A stretch of 15,008 nucleotides of DNA from JAZKFP01 sp040386355. GTDB taxonomy: Bacteria; Pseudomonadota; Gammaproteobacteria; Pseudomonadales; UBA6940. The DNA lies in the NCBI GenBank assembly GCA_040386355.1, contig JAZKFP010000321.1, positions 1 to 15,008 on the forward strand, given 5' to 3'. The notes beneath the pieces were generated by a model that had not been told where the DNA came from, made no database searches, and saw only the letters and a program-made list of their open reading frames with translations. Shown here in pieces: positions 1 through 7,475 of this stretch (the first letter of the stretch is position 1; each line of letters begins with the position of its first letter). The position numbers and the translations under genes are program-made.

Positions 1-583
1 GATAAGAAAGTCTTGGAATATTATTTTCAATCCAATCAATGATGTAACTTAAATCACGCACTTCAAACTCAGGATCCATTAATCCAATTTTTCCGCCACT
101 TGCGCCATGTCCTCGTTGATCGTAGCTAATTACCCAATAACCCTGCCGCCAAGCTTCAATAGCAGTTTTTCCAGTATATAAATAACGCCCGTATAAACTT
201 TTAGGCTGTGACATTCGAAAAAAACCAAATGCGTGCGCGTGAATAATTACAGGCGCGGTATCTTTTGGAGCTAAAGCAGGCTGATAAACGGTTGCTCGTA
301 TACGTGTACCGTCAAATGAGGGAATGTCGACAGAAAAATATCGTGCTTTTAATAATGCAGCAGAATGTGGCTCAAAATCTGTACGTACGGGTGTATGCAT
401 ACATGCTTGAGTTGTTAAAAGAAATCCGAAAAAAATGGTTGAGCAAAGGAATTTAAAAAATTTATGGAAGAATTTGAAAAATTTCAACGCGGAAAAACAG
501 TATTTATCAAAATTCTGTTGAACTGTTTGAAACTTTTGATGCTTGAAATTACTATTGAAAAAATCAGCAATACGATTGCTCAC
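1..583 (-). CDS. Exported alpha/beta hydrolase, 5' part (runs off window start)
   Basis: The reverse strand is open from a GTG at 583 to the window edge, about 194 codons. The translation contains a domain entry SVDIPSFDGTRIRATVY, a strand plus HAHAFGFF turn, and YDQRGHGASGG followed by VRDLSYIIDWI. The D-x-RGHG-x-SGG and VRDxxxxIDW pattern is typical of S15/CocE-like Xaa-Pro peptidase or related serine hydrolases. The nucleophile G-x-S-x-G and the rest of the triad would lie beyond the window. A hydrophobic segment (CSTIFFGFLLTTQAC) behind several Lys/Phe residues looks like a signal peptide, perhaps with a weak lipobox, so the product is probably exported. The start is uncertain. GTG 583 has a G-run 8 bases upstream, while TTG 487 would give a more usual signal-peptide length but has no clear Shine-Dalgarno. 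The exact substrate cannot be told. Confidence 0.75.
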   Translation of the reverse strand, partial: MSNRIADFFNSNFKHQKFQTVQQNFDKYCFSALKFFKFFHKFFKFLCSTIFFGFLLTTQACMHTPVRTDFEPHSAALLKARYFSVDIPSFDGTRIRATVYQPALAPKDTAPVIIHAHAFGFFRMSQPKSLYGRYLYTGKTAIEAWRQGYWVISYDQRGHGASGGKIGLMDPEFEVRDLSYIIDWIENNIPRLSY

Positions 584-703
584 TATTCACGCCCCCAATC
601 ATTTTTATTATTCTAATGGGCTTATTTTTTTAGATTTGAATTCAATTCTTAGTTTAGTTTGCAACCAAAATTCTTAGTTTTAAAAACGCACAATTGCAAA
701 AAA

Positions 704-732
704 TCATGATTATTTTTCGCAGTTCATGATTA
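704..732. repeat. Direct repeat TCATGATTA x2, 20 bp apart
   Basis: TCATGATTA occurs at 704-712 and 724-732, each followed by a T-rich stretch. The repeats start 20 bp apart, close to two helical turns, and each contains the palindrome TCATGA. The spacing fits tandem binding by a dimeric regulator, but no regulator can be named and the region is AT-rich, so chance is possible. Confidence 0.35.
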
Positions 733-870
733 CTTTTACATGGAAAAAAAGCAAGTTGTCAATTTGTTGTAGTAAAAGAATTCAAATGATGCAAGATTTG
801 GCAAGAAATAAGCTTTGGTAAGCATACAACTTTGGGTAAACTAAGGCCGCTTTTAAACCAGGGTAGAAAA

Positions 871-897
871 TTTAGTATTTTGCCGTGGCAATCTAAA
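871..897. promoter_or_regulatory. Imperfect palindrome upstream of fadL-like gene
   Basis: TTTAG (871-875) pairs with CTAAA (893-897) and TTGCC (880-884) with GGCAA (887-891), giving a two-part inverted repeat about 95 bases before the start codon. It could be an operator or a leader hairpin. The sequence does not decide. Confidence 0.3.
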
Positions 898-990
898 CCC
901 ATAGTGTTGGAGTTTTAAGTTGCAGCAATAACTTAGACTCTGTGGGTTAATTATGGATATAAAAATAGCTTAGCATCTCATGGAGTTTTC

Positions 991-2610
991 ATGCCCAACC
1001 ACAATAACAACAATATTTCGTATTTATGGATAGAAACTAAGACAGCTCAATTTTTACTAACTGGTTTAATTGGATTTTTACTGTATTTTTATTCACAAGC
1101 AGCTTTCAGTCAGCCTGGTCAAAATTTATTTATTGGAAATGCAAAAGCCTTATCCTTAGGTAACGCTGTGACTGCAGATCCTCCAGGAATTGACGCTATT
1201 CACTTTAATCCAGCAGGCTTGGCTCGATTAAAAGGTCGACAGTATCAAGCTAAATTTATTTTAGGTACAGTAGATTTAGAAGCGGAGTTTACTCCCTCAC
1301 AAAGCTATAACGATTTATTAGATACGCTTGGAATTACCGACTCTGTAAGTAATCGAAAAAGTGAAATTGAAGGAATTTCCATTGTTTTACCTGGCCAAGG
1401 TTTAACGCATTTACCTTTCATTGTTGCGCCTTTAGGTGGGCTTTCTTTTCAACCCGATAATTCAAATTTTGTATTTGCAACTGCTGCTTATTCTCCATTA
1501 ATCGGAGGTGTTTATCGTGCACCCGATGATCCAGGTCAATTTTCATACACTGACGCAAGTGCAACTCGTATTACGTATTTTTCTCCCAGTATTGGTGTTG
1601 AATTAAACGAGCGAGTATCCGTTGGAGGTTCTATTGGTGTTTCTTATGTTGGCGTTGGCGCTGACGTCGATGTTCGTTTTCCAAATATTTTAGCTGCAGG
1701 CGGAGAAGGATTTCGGCAACTATTTTGTCAAGCATTAGGATTTGCAACTTTTCCCTGCGCAGGCAGTTTAAATACTGTGGATTCTGTAGCGAATATTGAT
1801 TTAGTGCTCGAAGAATATATGTCTACCACCTTTAATTTAGGATTATTGTGGGATATAAATGACTGGCTAACGTGGGGCTTAACCTATCAAAGCAGCGTAA
1901 CCGATTCATTAGAAGGCGATGTTACGATTGAGTACGCTCCTGGTATTCAAGATTTTTTTGCTAGTGTTCCCGGGCTAGCTGCACTGTTTCCTGATTTTAA
2001 TTACACAAAAGAAACTGTCAAAAGTAAACTTGATCTCGACTATCCACAACATTTTGCAACCGGCGTAAGTATGCAGCTTTTACCACGATGGAAATTAAAT
2101 GTTGATGCTAAATGGACGGATACCAGTGCATGGGATGAATGGGTTGTGGAATTCGATGAAACGGTAGATGTGTTGGCTTTACTTTCATTGCCCCTTTCTG
2201 TGATTGGCGTTAGTGAAGTTCGCGGTAACTCAATCGTGATTCCACGCGGTTATAAAAGTGTTTGGAATTTTTCGTTTGGTGGTGAGTATCAATATTCAGA
2301 TCAGTTAGTGTTACGCGCTGGATACGAGCATCGTCCAAGTCATATACCAGACGACAAACTTGATTTCATCGTACCCGTTGCAGATATCGATGTGTTTAGC
2401 GTGGGTGCTGGTTATAAATGGGATCAAGATACGGTTGTTGATATTGCAGTTGGTCTAGTTCAATCCAAATATTCGATAGAACCGAATTCAAGTACCAACT
2501 TTAATTCTGAAGAAATTGATAATTTTGTTTATAACCCGTATTTGGGTCAGCAAGGCGACATAAAATTGACAGCTCTTTTATTTATGCTGAGCTATCAAAC
2601 CACGTGGTAA
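991..2610 (+). CDS. FadL/OmpP1/TodX-family outer-membrane transporter
   Basis: This 539-residue protein belongs to the FadL family, 14-strand outer-membrane barrels that take up long-chain fatty acids or other hydrophobic compounds. Residues 1-40 form a signal peptide with a long polar n-region, ending near AFS-Q. The family N-terminal signature follows: ALSLGNAVTADPPG and then NPAGLARL at 73-80. The rest alternates in beta-strand fashion, and the chain ends in Trp, as barrel proteins recognised by the Bam complex usually do with an aromatic residue. Length is somewhat above the 420-450 of E. coli FadL; an insertion near residues 225-270 contains two cysteines. A TGGAG Shine-Dalgarno lies 6 bases before ATG 991. 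Codons 4-8 encode H-N-N-N-N through an AAN run, noted separately as a possible Hfq/Crc target. The natural ligand cannot be told. The gene is followed by a MITE-like element and seems monocistronic. Confidence 0.88.
   Translation: MPNHNNNNISYLWIETKTAQFLLTGLIGFLLYFYSQAAFSQPGQNLFIGNAKALSLGNAVTADPPGIDAIHFNPAGLARLKGRQYQAKFILGTVDLEAEFTPSQSYNDLLDTLGITDSVSNRKSEIEGISIVLPGQGLTHLPFIVAPLGGLSFQPDNSNFVFATAAYSPLIGGVYRAPDDPGQFSYTDASATRITYFSPSIGVELNERVSVGGSIGVSYVGVGADVDVRFPNILAAGGEGFRQLFCQALGFATFPCAGSLNTVDSVANIDLVLEEYMSTTFNLGLLWDINDWLTWGLTYQSSVTDSLEGDVTIEYAPGIQDFFASVPGLAALFPDFNYTKETVKSKLDLDYPQHFATGVSMQLLPRWKLNVDAKWTDTSAWDEWVVEFDETVDVLALLSLPLSVIGVSEVRGNSIVIPRGYKSVWNFSFGGEYQYSDQLVLRAGYEHRPSHIPDDKLDFIVPVADIDVFSVGAGYKWDQDTVVDIAVGLVQSKYSIEPNSSTNFNSEEIDNFVYNPYLGQQGDIKLTALLFMLSYQTTW
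1003..1014 (+). promoter_or_regulatory. AAN-triplet (CA-like) motif at start of fadL-like mRNA
   Basis: AATAACAACAAT begins 12 bases after the A of the start codon, inside the region covered by an initiating ribosome. It matches the AANAANAA catabolite-activity motif through which Hfq with Crc blocks translation in Pseudomonas. A CrcZ-type RNA locus lies in the same window, which makes regulation plausible but unproven. Confidence 0.45.
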
Positions 2611-2625
2611 AAAGATGTTCTACAC

Positions 2626-2799
2626 TAGGGTGTGTTAATTTTTTGGCAATCGATATAAAAGACATTAAAAAGGATGAGACATAAGGCAAAAAACAATAAA
2701 AAACGGAGTGTATTTTTTAATCCATAAGTATTTTTATTGTTTTTTAGCGCAATGAGCCGCCTCTTTAAACACTTGTAGCCGACTTAATAACACACCCTA
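2626..2799. mobile_element. MITE-like element with 12-bp terminal inverted repeats
   Basis: TAGGGTGTGTTA (2626-2637) is perfectly inverted as TAACACACCCTA (2788-2799). If the outer TA is the duplicated target, the element body is 2628-2797 (170 bp) with GGGTGTGTTA ends. TA duplication is typical of the IS630/Tc1-mariner group. Inside, AAAAAACAATAAAAA (2688-2702) is perfectly inverted at 2731-2745, roughly centred on the element. There is no transposase, so mobilisation would need one in trans. The position just after the fadL-like stop codon means it could also act as the transcript's 3' end. The interpretation rests on one copy. Confidence 0.55.
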
Positions 2800-2872
2800 A
2801 AGTCTGTTTCTTTTTTAATTCGTTGTAAAATAGTTTAAATCAGATAATTAACTCTTGTGTAAGAGAGAAGAC

Positions 2873-3730
2873 ATGGATAGTCAGGACGCACAGTTAGCGG
2901 AATTACTTCAGGAATTGGAAAAGCAAATTGCAAAGAAAGACTTTTCTTTGCCTGCTCTTCCAGATAGCGCCCAGCGAGTGAGCCATGCAATTAACGATAG
3001 TAATGTTAATAATGATCAAGTCGCACGCATAATTACTACAGATCCTGTGCTGTCTGGAAGACTAATTCAAGTTGCCAATAGTGCAATTTTTCAAGGACTA
3101 AATCGCATCGATGATGTGAAACGCGCTATTTCCCGCTTAGGTTTAACCTGCGTTAGAAATTTAGTAGTTAGTCTTTCAGTAAATCAAATTTTTAACGTGA
3201 AAGGTCAACCATTCGTTAAAAATCAACTCGAAAAAATTTGGCAGAACAATATGAAAATTGCTGCCGTTTGTGAAGTACTTGCTCGAGGCCATTGGCAACT
3301 TGAACCTTCTCAAGCACTGATCGCTGGACTACTTCACAATATCGGCACTATTCCTATTCTAAATTTCTTAGCGCAAGAAAAATATGCGGCGCATGCCGAA
3401 GAACTTATCAAACATGCATTTCTTAAATTTGAACCAGAACTTAGCCAGTCTATATTGGAAAATTGGAATATTGGTGAGGAAATATCAAGCATTCCAATTA
3501 CTATTCAAAAATTAAATGCAGAAATGAGTGGACCAATTAATTACGCAGATCTCGTACAGGTTGCGCGTTTGCATACGTTTCGCGGCACTTCCCATCCGTT
3601 GGCAAAAGTAAGCTGGGCAAATGTACCCGCTTTTAAACGCATGGATTTAACACCTGAAGCCAGCATCGAGGCTATTCGGTTAGCAAAAAAGGAGATTGAT
3701 GACACGATACGTTTATTAAATGGCAAATAA
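2873..3730 (+). CDS. HDOD-domain protein (signal-output/regulatory)
   Basis: This 285-residue soluble protein is built around an HDOD domain (about residues 18-215). Readable family features are FSLPALPDSAQRV, then the segment ending ITTDPVLSGRLIQVANSA, then AISRLGLTCVRNLV and GLLHNIGTIPIL. HDOD proteins are relatives of HD phosphohydrolases that usually lack full metal-binding chemistry and act as regulators, often downstream of two-component or cyclic-di-GMP signalling. Here the HD-like pair is His155-Asn156, so hydrolysis is unlikely. I chose ATG 2873, which has an AGAG-rich ribosome site 5-9 bases upstream; an in-frame TTG at 2855 has none. No partner domain is fused to it, and neighbouring genes give no pathway. 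Confidence 0.85.
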   Translation: MDSQDAQLAELLQELEKQIAKKDFSLPALPDSAQRVSHAINDSNVNNDQVARIITTDPVLSGRLIQVANSAIFQGLNRIDDVKRAISRLGLTCVRNLVVSLSVNQIFNVKGQPFVKNQLEKIWQNNMKIAAVCEVLARGHWQLEPSQALIAGLLHNIGTIPILNFLAQEKYAAHAEELIKHAFLKFEPELSQSILENWNIGEEISSIPITIQKLNAEMSGPINYADLVQVARLHTFRGTSHPLAKVSWANVPAFKRMDLTPEASIEAIRLAKKEIDDTIRLLNGK

Positions 3731-3818
3731 ACGTTGTTAGTAAAGGTTTGGACTAAATTATTTTTACTACGCTGTATTTTCACAGCCTATAAATAGAATA
3801 AATCGGGCTTTTAACTTG

Positions 3819-3868
3819 CGTTTGGAATGTTTGAGAACATTTGACAAACGTTTAAGACTCCATACAAT
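3819..3868 (+). promoter_or_regulatory. Probable sigma-70 promoter of ompA-like gene with overlapping inverted repeat
   Basis: TTGACA (3841-3846) and TACAAT (3863-3868) are separated by 16 bases, an excellent match to sigma-70 boxes, predicting a start near 3875 and a leader of about 180 nt. A two-part inverted repeat overlaps the -35 box: CGTTTG (3819-3824) with CAAACG (3845-3850), and AATGTT (3826-3831) with AACATT (3836-3841). It could be an operator, or a weak terminator of the HDOD transcript. Confidence 0.6.
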
Positions 3869-3921
3869 TTTTGCAGTACGGTGATATATGCAGTGTATTC
3901 CTCTCTAGCAATGAGTATAAA

Positions 3922-3950
3922 TTGAGTGGTAAAAACGTTGATGCTTTAAT
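3922..3950 (+). promoter_or_regulatory. Possible second promoter for ompA-like gene
   Basis: TTGAGT (3922-3927) and TTTAAT (3945-3950) are separated by exactly 17 bases. The match is weaker than the upstream promoter at 3841-3868. The -10 box lies inside the left arm of the inverted repeat at 3944-3983. Confidence 0.35.
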
Positions 3951-4032
3951 TTATTAATGTCTTAATACACTAGTAAATTAAAGCGACCGTTCAAATATTT
4001 TTATTTGGATCATCTACCGCTAAAACTGATCC
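3944..4032 (+). promoter_or_regulatory. Structured 5' leader of ompA-like mRNA
   Basis: Two perfect inverted repeats occupy the leader. CTTTAATTTA (3944-3953) pairs with TAAATTAAAG (3974-3983), and GGATCA (4007-4012) pairs with TGATCC (4027-4032), the latter ending 11 bases before the GAAAGG ribosome site at 4044-4049. Leader stem-loops that stabilise the message are known for E. coli ompA; whether these do the same is inference. Confidence 0.45.
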
Positions 4033-4057
4033 ATCCATTACCCGAAAGGTTTATTTT

Positions 4058-5182
4058 ATGAAACATATGAGAAGCTCAAAATTGCAAATGTTAGTTTGCG
4101 CTGTGATTGGACTAAGTGCCTCTCAATTTGCTAGTGCAGAAGTATTGGGCGGAGGATTCAACATTAATCCTGGCGCCATGTATTATACCTTTGACAGTGA
4201 ACTTGGTTTGAAAGACGAGCAACTTCCAGTAATTGGTCTTGAATATCGCTTCTTACCTAATATTGCAGCTGAATTTACCTATGCCGCTGCTGACGACGTC
4301 GATAATCCAAACGGCTTACCTTTTGATTTTGAACAACTTCGTTTAGACGCAAACTATTATTTTCGTCCTGAAGAAAAATTCCAACCTTTCATAACTGCCG
4401 GTGCAGGTGAGAATTCTTACGAGTTTGGTGATTTAGGCTCCACATTAGAAACGGATGAAACTATCGTCGATGCAGGCATTGGAGCTCGCTATTTTTTCAA
4501 TAAAGTATTGTCTTTTAGAGGCGATGTTCGAGCGGTCAACAGCTTAAATAATGAAACAACAGCTACTGCTGCAACCTTAAGTTTAAACCTGACTTTAGGT
4601 GGAGCTATGATCGGTGGCGATAGTGAAAGTGAAATCGAAGTAGCGGAAACCGTCGAAGCTGAACCACAACAAGTTGCACAAAATGACTCCGACATGGATG
4701 GCGTTGTTGATGCGAATGATAAATGCGCCAACACTGATCCAAACGTTATGGTGGATGAAAATGGTTGCCCTATTCAATTAGAGCAAACAGTTTCCATGGA
4801 ACTTGATGTGAACTTTCCCTTTGATTCCGCTCAATTACCAGAAGAGTTTTATCAAGACGTTAAAGAATTAGCGACGTTTATGAAATTGTATGAAGATACA
4901 ATCGTCACGGTTGAAGGTCATGCTGATTCCATGGGTCCAGAACCTTATAATCAAACTTTATCTGAACAACGAGCAAATAAAGTCCGTGAATTGCTAGTAG
5001 GTGAGTTTGGAATTAAGCCTGAGCGTCTGAAGATTGTTGGTTTTGGTGAAACCCGTCCAGTAGCGGACAATGCAACAGAGGAAGGCCGTAGTCAGAACCG
5101 TCGCGCGGTTACCGATGTCACTGCAACTCGACTGGAAGAACAAAAAATTCCAGCGACGCAGGACGAGCCTGCTGCACAGTAA
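4058..5182 (+). CDS. OmpA/OprF-type outer-membrane protein with peptidoglycan-binding domain
   Basis: This 374-residue protein has the full OmpA plan. A signal peptide ends near QFASA (residue 27). An eight-strand barrel follows, with alternating hydrophobic strands such as EYRFLPNIAAEFTYA and GAGIGARYFF. A short acidic linker leads to a thrombospondin type-3-like calcium segment (DSDMDGVVDANDKC, from about residue 210, with cysteines near 223 and 237). The C-terminal OmpA domain has FDSAQL, VEGHADSMGP, LSEQRANKV, GFGETRPVADN and GRSQNRR. That domain normally holds the outer membrane to peptidoglycan through an Asp/Arg pair binding diaminopimelate. ATG 4058 follows GAAAGG by 8 bases. Own promoter, leader hairpins and strong terminator indicate a monocistronic, highly expressed gene. 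OmpA or OprF are both possible names. Confidence 0.9.
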   Translation: MKHMRSSKLQMLVCAVIGLSASQFASAEVLGGGFNINPGAMYYTFDSELGLKDEQLPVIGLEYRFLPNIAAEFTYAAADDVDNPNGLPFDFEQLRLDANYYFRPEEKFQPFITAGAGENSYEFGDLGSTLETDETIVDAGIGARYFFNKVLSFRGDVRAVNSLNNETTATAATLSLNLTLGGAMIGGDSESEIEVAETVEAEPQQVAQNDSDMDGVVDANDKCANTDPNVMVDENGCPIQLEQTVSMELDVNFPFDSAQLPEEFYQDVKELATFMKLYEDTIVTVEGHADSMGPEPYNQTLSEQRANKVRELLVGEFGIKPERLKIVGFGETRPVADNATEEGRSQNRRAVTDVTATRLEEQKIPATQDEPAAQ

Positions 5183-5214
5183 GAATAAAATTTAATAGAA
5201 AAACCCTGAAAAAT

Positions 5215-5242
5215 AAAACGCCCTCACATGAGGGCGTTTTTT
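5215..5242 (+). terminator. Rho-independent terminator of ompA-like gene
   Basis: AAAACGCCCTC (5215-5225) pairs perfectly with GAGGGCGTTTT (5230-5240) around a 4-base loop, ending in six T's (5237-5242). It lies 33 bases after the stop codon. The flanking A's let it act on the opposite strand as well, but tolC transcription arriving from the right already ends at its own stop near 5590. Confidence 0.93.
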
Positions 5243-5322
5243 GATTTGAACTAAGAATTTTCAGAAATTGTAAAAACAATTTGCTTACAGCATTTTAATA
5301 TTTTTTATTCACACACAGATAT

Positions 5323-5572
5323 TATATACCCGTAGCGAATGACCTTTGTTTTTAAAAAATGGTAGGTCGCTTTGCGCGCCGCGACTCAAGGCAGCGGCCG
5401 GACAAATGAAATGGTGAAGCATGAAGATTTTTTTTCGGTTGCACGACGTCTTGACGCTGCGTAGCCAAAGCTTTACGCAGCGAGAACGCTGTGACGCGTT
5501 CGAGCAGGCAACAAAGCAAGCGGAAAAAAAGATCATGATAAACACCTAATTTTCATTCGCTACGGGTATATA
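5323..5572. mobile_element. Palindromic dispersed repeat, 250 bp, 19-bp terminal inverted repeats
   Basis: TATATACCCGTAGCGAATG (5323-5341) is perfectly inverted at 5554-5572. The interior is visibly richer in G+C than its surroundings and holds two perfect hairpins: CGCTGCGTA/TACGCAGCG (5455-5463 with 5474-5482) and GAACGC/GCGTTC (5484-5489 with 5496-5501). The same 19-base end recurs at 7062. There is no transposase, so this fits a non-autonomous, MITE- or REP-type element. The 78-codon reverse-strand reading frame inside it has no recognisable domain and its frame is explained by the repeat. Because it sits just 3' of tolC it may form the end of the tolC transcript. Confidence 0.7.
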
Positions 5573-5589
5573 TTTCACGTACTAGAAAA

Positions 5590-6975
5590 TCACAGCGTAT
5601 CTTCCGCCGGTTCAAACCATGCATCTAATTCATTGAGTTGCTGATCGGTTAACTCACCGGTTATCGCATACAAAGATACTAAGTCTTGCACGTATTGATA
5701 TCTAGAATTGGCATAATCCGATTGGGTGCGAAATAAAATTTGTTGTGCATTTAAAACATCCACCACATTACGGGTCCCTAATCGATAACCCTCTTCCGTT
5801 GCTTCTAGTGCTGATCTTGCTGATGTAATTGCAGTCGCACGCGAAGCAATACGTTGTTCACCGGTTTGCAAATCGCGCACTAAATTACGTGAATCGGTTG
5901 TTACTCGTTCTTGCAGTAGCGCTTGCTGTGCCAGGGTAGCGTCACGCTGCAGCTGAATTTGTTGGTATGTTGCTTTTAATCTCCCACCTTGAAACGGAAT
6001 CCAGGTTAAACCAACTCCCACGGAACGAGATTCCCCCGCAAAACTTGAACCGACAACTCGAGAAGTGTCGGAGTCCGAATACAATGCAAACGCATCGACC
6101 GTTGGCATCCACTCTCGTCGTTGCGCGACAATCAGATGTTCAAACGCTTCTAAACGCGCTTCTTGTGCTTCTAATTGCAAATTTTCATTTAATGATTTTT
6201 CTACCCACTGACTTTCTTGCTTTTGATTAAAATCCAATAATGTAAGATTTGATTTCAAATCAAATTCAGGCATGGCATTGACCGAAGTTATAATTCGTAA
6301 TTCTTCGCGAGCTTGCTGCAGCGCATTTTCAGCATCTAATACCCTAACTTTTGCTAAATCCTGTGCGGCTTCTGCATCTAATACATCAGTTTTTGCAACT
6401 AAACCCACCTCAAATCGCTGCTCAGTTTGATTGAACTGTCTTTCGATTGCTTTTTCTTCAGCACGCGCAAAAGTCACCTCTGAGCGAGCATTTAACAGAC
6501 CGACTAATGCTTGAACAAGACGTTGTGCCAAAAGTTGTCGTTGATCATTTAAATCAAATCGACTTGCTTCGATATTAGCTTTAGTTGCTTTTACACGATG
6601 CCAAGCAGGTGCGTTGTAAAGCGGCTGTTCTAATTGCACTGCATAAGTTTTATCGGTGTAATTTGTAGATTCAACATCAGTTTCTGTTTCAACGTCAGCG
6701 TAAACCCGGCTTGCATCTGCATTGAGCGCTAAAGTTGTTCCTAAATTTGAACGATCAATTTTTTCTTGTTGACGAATTGCTTCGAATTCTTTGCGTTGTT
6801 GCAGCCATTGTTTATCTGATTCTTGGGCGTAACGCCACAAATCGCTAAATCGTGTTGGAGGCACATTTTGTTTATCATGTGTTAAAGGTTGAGCACTTAA
6901 CGGAGATGTGACGATTACAGAGGCAATACTACATACGATAAGATTTTTCTTCAGAGAACAAATTAAAAAATGCAT
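5590..6975 (-). CDS. tolC: TolC-family outer-membrane efflux/secretion channel
   Basis: The 461-residue product is a TolC-type protein, the trimeric outer-membrane duct used by tripartite efflux pumps and type I secretion systems. A signal peptide runs to about SPLSAQ (residue 29). Both structural repeats show the family signature: TEQRFEVGLVAKTDVLDAEA in the first and TEEGYRLGTRNVVDVLNAQQ in the second. Each is followed by long Gln/Ala/Glu-rich helices. SLYAITGELTDQQLNELDAW closes the second repeat much as in E. coli TolC, and no long C-terminal tail follows. No membrane-fusion or inner-membrane pump gene is adjacent, so like E. coli tolC it probably serves several partners. The ribosome site before ATG 6975 is weak. 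Two related palindromic repeats flank the gene (5323-5572 and 7062-7204), and dksA is transcribed divergently. Confidence 0.9.
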   Translation of the reverse strand: MHFLICSLKKNLIVCSIASVIVTSPLSAQPLTHDKQNVPPTRFSDLWRYAQESDKQWLQQRKEFEAIRQQEKIDRSNLGTTLALNADASRVYADVETETDVESTNYTDKTYAVQLEQPLYNAPAWHRVKATKANIEASRFDLNDQRQLLAQRLVQALVGLLNARSEVTFARAEEKAIERQFNQTEQRFEVGLVAKTDVLDAEAAQDLAKVRVLDAENALQQAREELRIITSVNAMPEFDLKSNLTLLDFNQKQESQWVEKSLNENLQLEAQEARLEAFEHLIVAQRREWMPTVDAFALYSDSDTSRVVGSSFAGESRSVGVGLTWIPFQGGRLKATYQQIQLQRDATLAQQALLQERVTTDSRNLVRDLQTGEQRIASRATAITSARSALEATEEGYRLGTRNVVDVLNAQQILFRTQSDYANSRYQYVQDLVSLYAITGELTDQQLNELDAWFEPAEDTL

Positions 6976-7061
6976 ATCTTAATTTTCCATATGGATTCTT
7001 GGATGGATTAGTAAAGCAAAATTTGGGATTTTTAGTTCATTAAAACTATCAAAGCGATTTA

Positions 7062-7204
7062 TATATACCCGTAGCGAATGAAATTTCCAGTAGACGCAGT
7101 AGGAGTGAATCCCGTGGAGCATACTCCCTTTTGTTTTAAAGCAGAGGATGTGAGCAGGTGAAGATTGCTGCAACAACCTGGAAAATCATTTTGCAGAAGG
7201 TATA
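7062..7204. mobile_element. Second, degenerate copy of the 19-base-end palindromic repeat
   Basis: TATATACCCGTAGCGAATG (7062-7080) is identical to the left end of the 5323-5572 element. The interior differs. An imperfect partner end is visible: CTGGAAAATCATT (7178-7190) opposes AATGAAATTTCCAG (7077-7090), and the following bases to GGTATA (7204) resemble a decayed form of the inverted 19-mer. The element falls between the divergent tolC and dksA genes, where it could carry or disturb promoter signals. The left end is certain; the right boundary is an estimate. Confidence 0.5.
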
Positions 7205-7301
7205 GCACACTCGGGATTTTGAACTAGTACTACGTAATTTTTATGCTTTAATTGACCTCTTCGATTCAAAATTGTAGTGATGATACAAAATTCCTATAAA
7301 T

Positions 7302-7332
7302 TTGACCTGTTTTTACCCTATAAGAGTATTTA
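7302..7332 (+). promoter_or_regulatory. Weak candidate promoter for dksA
   Basis: TTGACC (7302-7307) is followed after 19 bases by TATTTA (7327-7332). The spacer is longer than the usual 17, so this is only the best candidate found upstream of dksA. A second TTGACC lies at about 7254 without a good -10 box. Confidence 0.3.
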
Positions 7333-7475
7333 ATTTGGTGTGAATTGAGTCTGAACGTTGCACCTCTTCAAACTTCTTGGTAAAACATCGCACGCGGTGG
7401 TCGCTAGGGGTGAATGAGACTCGCATGTCATACACTTCCACGCTTTACCAAAAGGTATCAAAAGGAATTAACAAC

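Larger units (their letters stand above)
584..990. other. Intergenic region between divergent hydrolase and fadL-like gene
   Basis: About 400 bases of very AT-rich sequence separate two divergently transcribed genes, so both promoters should lie here. I see no gene. Two structured spots are listed separately: a direct repeat at 704-732 and an imperfect palindrome at 871-897. I could not place a convincing -35/-10 pair for either gene. Confidence 0.5.

Noticed and set aside
265..456. 63-codon forward frame near the window start
   Set aside because: It is antisense to the hydrolase, whose reading frame carries clear family motifs.
2855..2872. TTG start for the HDOD gene
   Set aside because: ATG 2873 has the better-placed AGAG-rich ribosome site and gives the usual N-terminus.
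5309..5545. 78-codon reverse-strand frame
   Set aside because: It lies almost wholly inside the palindromic repeat; the HSLRVY string near its end is just the translation of the 19-base repeat end and recurs in the frame at 6979-7176.
6979..7176. 65-codon reverse-strand frame upstream of tolC
   Set aside because: It is explained by the second repeat copy and has no ribosome site or recognisable domain.
7377..7475. Longer dksA starting at TTG 7377 or ATG 7425
   Set aside because: The added residues are not part of the DksA family and GTG 7476 has a strong AAGGAA at ideal spacing.
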